In this document: in pieces, positions 50,005-57,937 of the stretch
Numbering within the stretch: the first letter of the stretch is position 1
How the letters are laid out: every line of letters begins with the position of its first letter
Source of the DNA: Kingella denitrificans ATCC 33394
GTDB taxonomy: Bacteria; Pseudomonadota; Gammaproteobacteria; Burkholderiales; Neisseriaceae
DNA length: 64,000 nucleotides
Reading direction: 5' to 3'
Assembly: GCF_000190695.1 (NCBI RefSeq)
Contig: NZ_GL870929.1
Location: 76,162-140,161, forward strand
The notes under the pieces: model-generated
Seen by the model: only the letters and a program-made list of their open reading frames with translations
The model's database searches: none
Told to the model about the DNA's origin: nothing
Program-made: the position numbers and the translations under genes

Positions 50005-51354
50005 TCAATCGCGCGGTTTATGGTTTTTCGGTTTGGCTTTGAAACCGTCTTTTTTGAAGCCGCCTTCGCGTTTTGCACCGTCTTTCTTAAAGCCGCCGTG
50101 CTTGTCGCCGAAGGATTTTTTATTGCCGCCTTTGCCCCAGCGGCCGTCTTCGCGTTTGCCGCCGAAGCCGCCTTTTCCGCGCGGTTTGCGTTCGGCGTTT
50201 TTATTGCGCTTGCGGGTCGGCTCCAAGCCTTCAATCAGCACTTCGGGCAGCTTGCGGCCGATGTAGCGCTCGATTTTGTGCACCGCCATGTATTCGTTCA
50301 CTTCCGCAAAGGAAATTGCCAAACCCGAACGCCCCGCGCGCCCCGTGCGGCCGATGCGGTGGACATAATCTTCCGCCTGTTTCGGCAAATCGTAGTTAAT
50401 CACATGGGTGATGGTCGGCACGTCGATACCGCGCGCGGCCACATCGGTGGCCACCAAGATTTTGCAACGGCCTTTGCGCAAATCCATCAGCGTACGGTTA
50501 CGCCAGCCTTGCGGCATATCGCCGTGCAGGCAGTTGGCGGCAAAGCCTTTTTCGTACAATTCGTCCGCCAGCACTTCGGTCATGGCTTTGGTCGATGTAA
50601 AAATCACGCATTGGTCGATGTTCGCATCGCGCAGGATATGGTCGAGCAGGCGGTTTTTGTGGTTTTTGTCGTCGCAATACAATAATTGCTCGTCAATTTT
50701 GCCTTGCTTGTCTTCCCGTTCGATTTCAATCACTTCGGGATTTTTGGTCAGCTTGCGCGCCAGTTTGCCGACCGCGCCGTCCCAAGTGGCGGAAAACAGC
50801 AGCGTTTGGCGGTCTTCGGGCGTGGCGGCGACAATGGTTTCGATGTCGTCGATAAAGCCCATGTCCAACATGCGGTCGGCCTCGTCCAAAATCAGCACTT
50901 CCAGCCGGTCAAAATCCACGCGGCCGCTGCGCATGTGGTCCATCAACCGGCCGGGCGTGGCCACGATAATGTCAATTGGCTTGCTCATCGCTTTGATTTG
51001 CTGGCCGAAAGATGAGCCGCCCACCAGTGTTACCGATCGCACCCATTTCATGTTTTTGGCGTATATCTGTGCGTTTTTTTCCACTTGCGCCGCCAATTCG
51101 CGCGTGGGGGTCAGCACCAAAACACGCGGGCCTTTGCCCGGTTTTTCGCTGCGTTTCACGATTTTTTGCAGGCTGGGCAGCAGGAATGCGGCGGTTTTGC
51201 CGGAACCGGTCTGCGCGCTGGCCATAATGTCTTTGTCGGCCAGTGCGGCGGGAATGGATTGCGCCTGAATCGGCGTGGGGCTGTCGTAGCCCGCCGCTTG
51301 CAGCGCGGAAAGGATGTTTTTGTCTAAATTTAAGTCGGCGAATTTAATCGTCAT
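50005..51354 (-). CDS. rhlE: DEAD-box RNA helicase RhlE
   Basis: RhlE-type helicases remodel RNA in ribosome assembly and decay. The 449-residue protein has the Q motif (FADLNLDKNILSALQAAGYDSPTPIQ), motif I ASAQTGSGKTAA near residue 47, Ia PTRELAAQ, II LDEADRMLDMGF near 157, III SATWDG near 188, and V-VI ATDVAARGIDVP and HRIGRTGRAGRSG. The C-terminal 75 residues are a basic Gly/Lys/Phe repeat tail (GGFKKDG units) likely to bind RNA. TTCCTGTTGG-type context gives CAGGAA upstream of ATG. A long structured leader precedes it. Confidence 0.93.
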   Translation of the reverse strand: MTIKFADLNLDKNILSALQAAGYDSPTPIQAQSIPAALADKDIMASAQTGSGKTAAFLLPSLQKIVKRSEKPGKGPRVLVLTPTRELAAQVEKNAQIYAKNMKWVRSVTLVGGSSFGQQIKAMSKPIDIIVATPGRLMDHMRSGRVDFDRLEVLILDEADRMLDMGFIDDIETIVAATPEDRQTLLFSATWDGAVGKLARKLTKNPEVIEIEREDKQGKIDEQLLYCDDKNHKNRLLDHILRDANIDQCVIFTSTKAMTEVLADELYEKGFAANCLHGDMPQGWRNRTLMDLRKGRCKILVATDVAARGIDVPTITHVINYDLPKQAEDYVHRIGRTGRAGRSGLAISFAEVNEYMAVHKIERYIGRKLPEVLIEGLEPTRKRNKNAERKPRGKGGFGGKREDGRWGKGGNKKSFGDKHGGFKKDGAKREGGFKKDGFKAKPKNHKPRD

Positions 51355-51617
51355 GTTTTTTCCTGTTGGAAAACAACAACATTTTGCCTATGCTTAATGC
51401 ACAGGCAGCCGTAGAAGCATGGGACGCGGAAAATTTAAATCATCGCGAAATGCGATGGCAGAAGATTTTGCAGCAAAGTTGTCGCCGGTGTTGAATACCG
51501 TGGGTTACATCGCGGCAACCTGCAAAAAGAAATTGCCCATTCACTGGGCAGCCGGATAGGTTGGTGACGATGGCTTCGAAAACGGCGGATTATAGTGTTT
51601 TCCTGCCGGTTCGTCAA
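51355..51617 (-). promoter_or_regulatory. rhlE promoter and ~230-nt structured 5' leader
   Basis: On the minus strand TTGACG (51612-51617) and TATAAT (51589-51594) are separated by 17 bp, giving initiation near 51582 and an untranslated leader of about 230 nt. The leader has several inverted repeats: TGCCCA/TGGGCA, CATCGC/GCGATG, and TGTTG/CAACA just before the SD. There is no gene within it. Long leaders are known to control some bacterial DEAD-box helicase genes. Confidence 0.65.
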
Positions 51618-51619
51618 TC

Positions 51620-51663
51620 AAAAAGCAGCCTGCACCGTGATTTTCTAAAGTGCAGGCTGCTTT
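51620..51663 (-). terminator. Inverted DUS pair, purF terminator
   Basis: AAAAAGCAGCCTGCAC pairs with GTGCAGGCTGCTTT ten bases after the purF stop. On the minus strand the stem is followed by T5 and the rhlE -35 element, so the terminator and next promoter are adjacent. Confidence 0.75.
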
Positions 51664-51673
51664 CGAGCCGTTT

Positions 51674-53206
51674 TCATTCCGCCGTATCTTCAATGCGGAC
51701 ACTGTATTCCACAACGCCGGGCATGATGAGCGTTGCAGGCTGCTTTTTGTGCGCCGAAAGCGCGTCCAGATAAGTGCTGTCGATGTCGCCGGTCACATAG
51801 CAGCCGCTGAAGCACGAATCGTCAAATCCGGCAATGTTCGGGTTGAGCGCGCGGATAGTGGCTTCCAAATCGTGCAAATCTTGGAAAATGCAGGCATCGG
51901 CATTGATTTCGCGGGCGATTTGCTCTGCGCTGCGGCCGTTGGCAATCAATTCTTCGCGCGTCGGCATGTCGATGCCGTACACGTTCGGATAACGTACTTC
52001 GGGCGCGGCGGAGGCGAAAAATACTTTCTTCGCGCCGGCTTCGCGCACCATGTCCACGATTTCGCGGCTGGTGGTGCCGCGCACGATGGAATCGTCCACC
52101 AAAAGCACGTTTTTGCCGACAAATTCGCTGGGAATCGGGTTGAGTTTTTGGCGCACGGATTTTTTGCGCGTTGCCTGGCCGGGCATGATGAAGGTGCGGC
52201 CGATATAGCGGTTTTTAATCAGGCCTTCTCGGTATGGTTTGCCCAAATGGCTGGCCAATTCCATCGCGCTGGGGCGGCTGGTGTCGGGAATGGGCATCAC
52301 TACGTCGATTTCGTCCAAGTTGATGTGCTGCTTCACTTTTTCTGCCAGCGTCACGCCCATGTCCAGCCGTGCCTGATACACCGACACGCCGTCAATCACG
52401 GAATCGGGGCGCGCAAAATAAACGTATTCGAACAGGCAGGGTTTCAGGCTGGGTGATTGGGCGCACTGGCGCGCATGGAAATTGCCGGCAAAGTCGATGA
52501 AGACGGCCTCGCCGGGGGCGACATCGCGCCAAGTTTCGTAATTCAGGCCGCCGAATACGACGCTTTCGCTGGTGATGGCATAAGCGGTTTTACCGTCCTG
52601 TTGCTGCGTGCCGATGATGAGCGGGCGGATGCCGTTGGGGTCGCGGAAGGCCACCATGCCGTAGCCCGCAATCATGGCCACCACGCCGTAAGCGCCGCGC
52701 ACACGCTGGTGCACTTTGGCCACGGCGTTGAAAATATTGTCGAGATTCAGGCGGGTCGGGTCTTCGTTGGCGGATACTTCGCGGCGGATTTCGTGGGCGA
52801 ACACATTGAGCAGCACTTCGCTGTCGGATTGCGTGTTGATGTGGCGCAGATATTTGGCATACACCTCTTGCGACAATTCGGCGGTATTGGTCAGATTGCC
52901 GTTGTGCGCCAAGACAATGCCGAAGGGCGAGCTGACATAAAACGGTTGCGCCTCGGCGGAGCTGCCCGCATTGCCCGCGGTGGGGTAGCGCACATGGGCA
53001 ATGCCCGCGTGGCCGTGCAAATCGCGCATATTCCGCGTGCGGAAGACTTCGCGGACCATGCCTTTGCCTTTGTGCATGTGGAAACAGCCATTTTGTGTGG
53101 TCACAATCCCGGCGGCGTCTTGTCCGCGGTGCTGCAACATTTGCAGGCCGTCATAGAGTGATTGGTTGACGGGTTCGTGAGCCACAAGGCCTAATACGCC
53201 ACACAT
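51674..53206 (-). CDS. purF: Amidophosphoribosyltransferase PurF
   Basis: PurF makes 5-phosphoribosylamine from PRPP and glutamine, the first committed purine step. The 510-residue protein starts MCGVLGLVAH with Cys2 as the N-terminal nucleophile after Met removal, has the glutaminase residues RYPTAGNAGSSAEAQPF near 75 and the PRPP loop VLLVDDSIVRGTTSREI near 366. A C-terminal DUS is read in frame as HKKQPAT. It follows cvpA after 15 bp, the conserved cvpA-purF pair. Confidence 0.97.
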   Translation of the reverse strand: MCGVLGLVAHEPVNQSLYDGLQMLQHRGQDAAGIVTTQNGCFHMHKGKGMVREVFRTRNMRDLHGHAGIAHVRYPTAGNAGSSAEAQPFYVSSPFGIVLAHNGNLTNTAELSQEVYAKYLRHINTQSDSEVLLNVFAHEIRREVSANEDPTRLNLDNIFNAVAKVHQRVRGAYGVVAMIAGYGMVAFRDPNGIRPLIIGTQQQDGKTAYAITSESVVFGGLNYETWRDVAPGEAVFIDFAGNFHARQCAQSPSLKPCLFEYVYFARPDSVIDGVSVYQARLDMGVTLAEKVKQHINLDEIDVVMPIPDTSRPSAMELASHLGKPYREGLIKNRYIGRTFIMPGQATRKKSVRQKLNPIPSEFVGKNVLLVDDSIVRGTTSREIVDMVREAGAKKVFFASAAPEVRYPNVYGIDMPTREELIANGRSAEQIAREINADACIFQDLHDLEATIRALNPNIAGFDDSCFSGCYVTGDIDSTYLDALSAHKKQPATLIMPGVVEYSVRIEDTAE

Positions 53207-53221
53207 AGGTGCTTACTCCTG

Positions 53222-53800
53222 TTAAGGTTTCAATGATTGGATTTTGGCGGGTGCCGGTTCGGATGCGCCGGCGGCTTCCAAAGCAGCCTGCATATTGCCC
53301 TTGCTGGGTAGTTGGACTTGGTTGGCCAAGAAATCCGGCAGGTAATCTTTTTCCATCAGCGCGATATGTTCGAAAAACGGTGCGGTGGCCGCATTGCGCC
53401 ATTCGGGGTCTTGCGGCAGGTTGCTGAACGAGCAGGCCAGCACGACCAATCCGACCACCAAAACGCCTTTGATGGTGCCCAATATGCCGCCCAGCATTCG
53501 GTTCACGCCCGATAATTTGACTTTTTTCACCACCAAATCCAAAACTTGGTGCAGCAGCACGATACCAATGCGCGCGCCGATATAGACCAGCACGAATGCG
53601 CACACCACGGCCATCGGGCGCGGATTCATGCTGGTAAACACGACATCGGAAACGGGCACGGCCAATGCGCGTGCCAAAATCAGCGCAACAATCCAGCCGA
53701 CAAACGAAACGACTTCGCCCATCAGGCCGCGCATTGCCGAAATGCTCAAGCAGACCAAGACGGTCAGCAGTGCGGCAATATCGAATGTGGTGAATATCAT
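53222..53800 (-). CDS. cvpA: CvpA family membrane protein
   Basis: CvpA proteins are inner-membrane proteins needed for colicin V production and envelope homeostasis. The 192-residue protein has four hydrophobic helices within about residues 5-130 (FDIAALLTVLVCLSISAMRGLMGEVVSFVGWIVALILA first, split over two helices) and a polar C-terminus with a DUS-coded NMQAALEAAG. It lies between the SPOR gene (2-bp gap) and purF (15 bp), a widely conserved order. The precise role is unknown. Confidence 0.92.
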   Translation of the reverse strand: MIFTTFDIAALLTVLVCLSISAMRGLMGEVVSFVGWIVALILARALAVPVSDVVFTSMNPRPMAVVCAFVLVYIGARIGIVLLHQVLDLVVKKVKLSGVNRMLGGILGTIKGVLVVGLVVLACSFSNLPQDPEWRNAATAPFFEHIALMEKDYLPDFLANQVQLPSKGNMQAALEAAGASEPAPAKIQSLKP

Positions 53801-53802
53801 GG

Positions 53803-54969
53803 TTATTTAGGCTCGATAATCATGCTGCCCAAGCCCTGGCTTCTCATTTTGGCAGCGGCTTGTTCGGCGGTGGCACGGTTGGCGAAACCGGTGGCGCGCA
53901 CGCGGTACATGGTACCTTTGTCAGTGCGGACGGCCTCGGTTTGCGTGCCGTAGCCCAGGGATTTCAGTTTGTTTTGGGCTTGCTGTGCCGCAGCCTGCGT
54001 GCTATACGCGCCGACTTGCACCATCACGCGTCCGCCCGATACGGCAGGTGCAGGCTGCTTTTGTGCGGCTGCCGGTGCGGGTTTGTCGGCAGGGGCTTGG
54101 TTTTGCGCCTGTGCTTGGGCGCGTTGCTGCTGCGCCTGCTGTTTGGCCAGCCATGCCGCGCGGTCGGACTGGCGTTTCTGTTCGGCGGCCAACTGTGCTT
54201 GGCGTGCGCGTTCGGCGGCGGCTTTTTGGCGGCTGGCCTGTTCGGCGGCCAAGCGGGCATTCACGGCCTGTGCTTCGCGGCGGCTTTGTTCGGCGGCGCG
54301 CTCGGCGGCAATGCGGGCTTGTTCGCGCGTTGCTTTCCGTTCGGCACGTTCACGTTGCTGCTGCTCTTGCGCTTGGCGGCGTTGTTCGGCTGTGGAAAGT
54401 GCAGGCTGCTCTTCGGTATGTTGCACTTCGGTCGGTGGAGTTTCTGCTTTCGGCGCTTCGGCAACGGGTTTGGCTGTGTCCGACGCGGCAATGCTGGCCA
54501 TGTTGTCCGAAGGCGCACTGCTTTCCGGCGCGCTCACCATCAAGTTGGGTTCTTCGTTGGCGGCGGTGTCGTGTGCGGCTTCGGAGGCGGCGACAGAAAT
54601 TTGCGGCGATACCGCGCTGGCTTCGGCGGCGGCTTTGTTTTTGTCGGCGGACTCGTTGCCGGTAACCGCCCAAAGCAGGCTGCACACCAACACGGTTACC
54701 GCACCCGCGCCAATCAAACGGCTTCGGTTGCGCCTTTTCAGCTCTTCGTATTCTTCCATCGTGAAATCGTCGGATTCCAAATCGGATTTCACATCGGGCT
54801 TGGCTTCAGGTTGGGCATCGGGTGTCAAATCAAAGGTCAAATCAGATTTCGCATCGGCCGGCTTCCGGTTGGTTCTGGCTTCCGGAATCCGCTCGGGACC
54901 GCGTTCCGGCTGCACTTCGGGTTTGGGTTCTGCTTGCACTTCGGATTTGGGCTCTAACGGTTCGGTCAT
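53803..54969 (-). CDS. SPOR-domain cell division protein (DedD/FtsN-like)
   Basis: The 388-residue protein has an acidic N-terminal cytoplasmic part (about 1-85), one membrane helix (RSRLIGAGAVTVLVCSLLWAV near 87-107), a long Ala/Gln/Arg-rich coiled-coil stretch (about 195-290; EQRRQAQEQQQRERAERK and AERARQAQLAAEQK) and a C-terminal SPOR domain (about 310-388, VMVQVGAYSTQAAAQQAQNKLKSLG split). SPOR domains bind denuded glycans at the septum. DUS are read in frame as EEQPALS and QKQPAPAV. It lies between folC and cvpA, as dedD does. Confidence 0.9.
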   Translation of the reverse strand: MTEPLEPKSEVQAEPKPEVQPERGPERIPEARTNRKPADAKSDLTFDLTPDAQPEAKPDVKSDLESDDFTMEEYEELKRRNRSRLIGAGAVTVLVCSLLWAVTGNESADKNKAAAEASAVSPQISVAASEAAHDTAANEEPNLMVSAPESSAPSDNMASIAASDTAKPVAEAPKAETPPTEVQHTEEQPALSTAEQRRQAQEQQQRERAERKATREQARIAAERAAEQSRREAQAVNARLAAEQASRQKAAAERARQAQLAAEQKRQSDRAAWLAKQQAQQQRAQAQAQNQAPADKPAPAAAQKQPAPAVSGGRVMVQVGAYSTQAAAQQAQNKLKSLGYGTQTEAVRTDKGTMYRVRATGFANRATAEQAAAKMRSQGLGSMIIEPK

Positions 54970-54999
54970 TGGATGATTCCTCTTTTTTAAATATTGAAG

Positions 55000-56295
55000 T
55001 TAATGGCAAACGCTCATGGCCTCGCCCACGGTGTGAAACGAGCCGAATACGACAATTCTATCATTTTCGCCTGCCACCGATAAGGCTGATTCGCAGGCAG
55101 CCTGCACATTCTCGAAAGTTTTGATTCGGTCGATGCCGTGGGCGGCGCATTTTTGCTGCAATGCGGCCAGCGTCATGCCGCGCGGCACATCCAGCGGCGC
55201 GAGATACCATTCGTCGAATTGGTCGCGCACAATCTCCAAAACCCCGTCGATATCCTTGTCGGACAGCATGCTGAACACGGCGATGCGTTTTTCGGCAAAG
55301 GGCAGGGCAATCAGGCTTTGGCGCAGCGCGCGTGCAGCGTGCGGATTGTGTCCTACATCCAACACTGTGAGCGGCCGGCCGGGCAGCACTTGGAATCGGC
55401 CGATGTTTTCCGCCATCAATAAGCCGCGTTTCACCGCGCCGACATCCACCGGCAAACGTTGGTGCAGGCATTCGATGGCGGCCAGGGCGCAGGCTGCATT
55501 GTTGAGCTGGTAGCCGCCGCGCAGGGCAGGCATGGGCAGGGCGTTGCGGTTGCGTGCGGGCAATGCTAAGGCTGCGTTTTGCGGCGTGAAATGGAAATTC
55601 CACTGCTGGTTGTCCAATTTGCTGACCGAAAAATCGTGTTTTGCCCACAACAAAGGCGCGCCGATGTCTTCGGCATGGCGTTGCAGGCTGCTTGGCACGG
55701 GGTTTTGCCCGCAGACGGCGGGTTTGCCTGTGCGGAAAATGCCTGCTTTTTCAAAGGCCACGGCTTCCACCGTGTCGCCCAAGTAATGTTGGTGGTCCAA
55801 ATCCACGCTGGTGACCACGGCGCAGTCGGTATCGAAAATATTCACTGCGTCCAAGCGGCCGCCCAAGCCGACTTCCAAAATCATCACGTCCACTTGTTCG
55901 CGCAGGAAAATGTCCACCGCGGCCAATGTGTTGAATTCAAAATAGGTGAGCGACGTGTTGCCGCGCGCGGCTTCGATGCGTTCGAAGGCGGCCACGATGG
56001 CTTCGTCCGACACGGGCTGCGTATTGACGGCGATGCGTTCGTTAAAGCGCAGCAGGTGCGGGCTGGTGAGCGTGCCGACTTTGTAGCCCGCCTGCGTGTA
56101 GATTTGCGATAAAAAGGCGCAGGTGGAGCCTTTGCCGTTGGTGCCGCCCACGGTGATGAGCGGGCAGGCGATGTTCAGCCCCATGGTTTCTTTCACGCGG
56201 GCAACACGCTCCAAGCCCATATCGATAACGCCGTTGCTGTGGGCGGTTTCCAGATGTGCGAGCCATTGCGCCAAGGTTTTTTGTGTGTGTGTCAT
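55000..56295 (-). CDS. folC: Bifunctional folylpolyglutamate/dihydrofolate synthase FolC
   Basis: FolC adds glutamate to dihydropteroate and to folates. The 431-residue Mur-ligase-like protein has GGTNGKGSTCAFLSQI near residue 50, TSPHLLRFNER near 78, FEFNTLAAVDIF near 120, EVGLGGRLDAVN near 143 and DVGHNPHAARAL near 320. The start is MTHTQKTL at 56295, with the short leader GACACACCACT; the longer frame upstream is encoded by the DUS hairpin. It is the first gene of folC-SPOR-cvpA-purF. Confidence 0.95.
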   Translation of the reverse strand: MTHTQKTLAQWLAHLETAHSNGVIDMGLERVARVKETMGLNIACPLITVGGTNGKGSTCAFLSQIYTQAGYKVGTLTSPHLLRFNERIAVNTQPVSDEAIVAAFERIEAARGNTSLTYFEFNTLAAVDIFLREQVDVMILEVGLGGRLDAVNIFDTDCAVVTSVDLDHQHYLGDTVEAVAFEKAGIFRTGKPAVCGQNPVPSSLQRHAEDIGAPLLWAKHDFSVSKLDNQQWNFHFTPQNAALALPARNRNALPMPALRGGYQLNNAACALAAIECLHQRLPVDVGAVKRGLLMAENIGRFQVLPGRPLTVLDVGHNPHAARALRQSLIALPFAEKRIAVFSMLSDKDIDGVLEIVRDQFDEWYLAPLDVPRGMTLAALQQKCAAHGIDRIKTFENVQAACESALSVAGENDRIVVFGSFHTVGEAMSVCH

Positions 56296-56336
56296 AGTGG
56301 TGTGTCCGGCAAAGCGGATAATGTGTTCGGAAAAAG

Positions 56337-56376
56337 GTGCAGGCTGCTTTTGAAAAGGGAAAAAAGCAGCCTGCAC
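56337..56376 (-). terminator. Inverted DUS pair between plsY and folC
   Basis: GTGCAGGCTGCTTTT and AAAAAAGCAGCCTGCAC enclose a short loop, ten bases after the plsY stop. The order (TGCAGG first) is opposite to most terminators here, so A and T tracts lie inside the stem. Confidence 0.55.
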
Positions 56377-56385
56377 GTTTAAAAA

Positions 56386-56991
56386 TCAATGTTGTACCGA
56401 TTCACCGATGGAAGATTCATTGCCCGACAGCATGCGGCGGATATTGCTGCGGTGGCGGACAATTACCAAAACGGAAATCAGCGTGAGCGCCCAGCCCCAA
56501 GAAGGGTGGTGGATGACGATAAAGGCGATGATGGGGGTAACCGCTGCCGCCACCAAAGCGGCCAGTGAAGATTTTTTAAATTTGAATGCGATAAACGCCC
56601 AAACGAGCACGACCCAAAAGGTTGCCCAGAAAGACATGCCCAGCAGCACGCCGAATGCGGTGGCAACGCCCTTGCCGCCTTTGAAACCGAAAAATACGGG
56701 GAACATGTGCCCAATCACGACCGCAATGGCGGCACAGGCCACAATGCCGTCGGGCAGCATGAGCCAGCCGGCCAGACAGCGCGCAATCGCCACTGCAACC
56801 AAACCCTTGAGTGCATCGCCCAGCAGGGTGAGCGCCGCCGCGTCTTTACGGCCGCTGCGCAATACGTTGGTTGCGCCCGGATTGCCGGAACCATAGCCGC
56901 GCGGGTCGGGCATGGCCAGTTTTTTGGACACGATGACCGCGCTGGAAAGCGAACCGAGCAGATAGGCGAAAATGGTCATTAAGGCTGTCAT
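56386..56991 (-). CDS. plsY: Acyl-phosphate glycerol-3-phosphate acyltransferase PlsY
   Basis: PlsY transfers acyl groups from acyl phosphate to glycerol 3-phosphate, starting phospholipid synthesis. The 201-residue membrane protein has five hydrophobic helices and the family motifs GSGNPGATNVLRSG near residue 36, GHMFPVFFGFKGGKGVATAFG near 100 and a third glycine motif region near 165. GGAGTACCTACC precedes the start. It is transcribed toward folC and separated from it by a DUS hairpin. Confidence 0.95.
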   Translation of the reverse strand: MTALMTIFAYLLGSLSSAVIVSKKLAMPDPRGYGSGNPGATNVLRSGRKDAAALTLLGDALKGLVAVAIARCLAGWLMLPDGIVACAAIAVVIGHMFPVFFGFKGGKGVATAFGVLLGMSFWATFWVVLVWAFIAFKFKKSSLAALVAAAVTPIIAFIVIHHPSWGWALTLISVLVIVRHRSNIRRMLSGNESSIGESVQH

Positions 56992-57075
56992 GGTAGGTAC
57001 TCCTTTTGGATAGGGTCGGTGGATAATTTTTGGATGCTGGCGGGGGCTTCAAAAAGCAGCCTGCACATTCCTCAT

Positions 57076-57822
57076 TCACAAACAGGGCTGTCGGGATATT
57101 TTCTGTTCGCTGCCGGCCATCATTTTTTGCAAGGCTTCCGGCTGCAGGATGCGGATGTGTTTATGCTCCACGTTAATCCAGCCTTCCTGATTGAAGCGCG
57201 ACAGGGTCCGGCTCACGGTTTCCAGTTTCAAGCCCAAATAGCTGCCGATTTCCTCGCGCGACATCCGCAAAATAAAGTCGTGCGCCGCAAAGCCGCGGCA
57301 ATGCAGGCGGTCGGACAGGTTCAGCAGGAAGGCCGCCAAACGTTCTTCCGCGCGCATGTTGCCCAAAAGCAGCATTACGTTTTGATCGCGCACGATTTCG
57401 CGGCTCATCATACGGAAAAAGTGCAGGTTCAGGCGCGGCAGGTATTTGCCCAATTCGTCCAGCTGGCCGAAAGGCAGTTCGCACACGTCGCTGTCTTCCA
57501 GCGCCACGGCATCGCAGGTATAGGCATTGCCGCCCAGCCCGTCCATGCCCATCATTTCGCCCGACATGAAAAAGCCCGTTACCTGGTCGCGGCCGTCCTG
57601 CGTATTGATGGTGGTTTTGAAAAAACCGGTGCGGATGGCGAACAATGATGTGAACGCTTCGCCCGCGTGGAACAAAAATTCCCCTTTCTTGACACGCCGG
57701 CCTTGTTTGACAACGGTATCCAGCTGCTTGAATTCTTCGGGGTTGAGCCCTATCGGCAGGCACAGCTCTTTGAGCGAGCAGTTGGTGCATTGCGTTTGCA
57801 GGGTAATGGAGGATTTCGGCAT
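57076..57822 (-). CDS. fnr: Oxygen-responsive transcription regulator FNR
   Basis: FNR senses oxygen with a 4Fe-4S cluster and switches anaerobic genes. The 248-residue protein has the N-terminal cysteines CTNCSLKELC at residues 12-21 and a fourth in NAYTCDAVAL near 106, a cyclic-nucleotide-binding-like barrel, a dimer helix and a helix-turn-helix with EIGSYLGLKLETVSRTLSRF, where ETVSR is the FNR recognition pattern. The start has weak signals. It is divergent from hemN; a degenerate FNR half-site pair lies between them. Confidence 0.94.
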   Translation of the reverse strand: MPKSSITLQTQCTNCSLKELCLPIGLNPEEFKQLDTVVKQGRRVKKGEFLFHAGEAFTSLFAIRTGFFKTTINTQDGRDQVTGFFMSGEMMGMDGLGGNAYTCDAVALEDSDVCELPFGQLDELGKYLPRLNLHFFRMMSREIVRDQNVMLLLGNMRAEERLAAFLLNLSDRLHCRGFAAHDFILRMSREEIGSYLGLKLETVSRTLSRFNQEGWINVEHKHIRILQPEALQKMMAGSEQKISRQPCL

Positions 57823-57883
57823 TTATAATGTTCCAAATTGATGTGTACGTTGATGTAATGTGACATACCTTATAAAATGCCGT

Positions 57884-57897
57884 TTGATTTTAACAAA
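57884..57897. promoter_or_regulatory. Possible FNR box between fnr and hemN
   Basis: TTGATTTTAACAAA matches the TTGAT-N4-ATCAA consensus at 8 of 10 informative bases. On the minus strand it overlaps a TTGTTA/TATAAG promoter candidate for fnr (16-bp spacer), which would suit autorepression. No good -10 lies at the right distance for hemN activation. Tentative. Confidence 0.35.
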
Positions 57898-57937
57898 TTT
57901 TACGCAACAATAAAACAACAAAACCGATTGTTTACAT

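Noticed and set aside
51355..51620. A hidden short gene in the rhlE leader
   Set aside because: No frame on either strand has an SD plus a credible length; the stretch is explained better as an untranslated leader.
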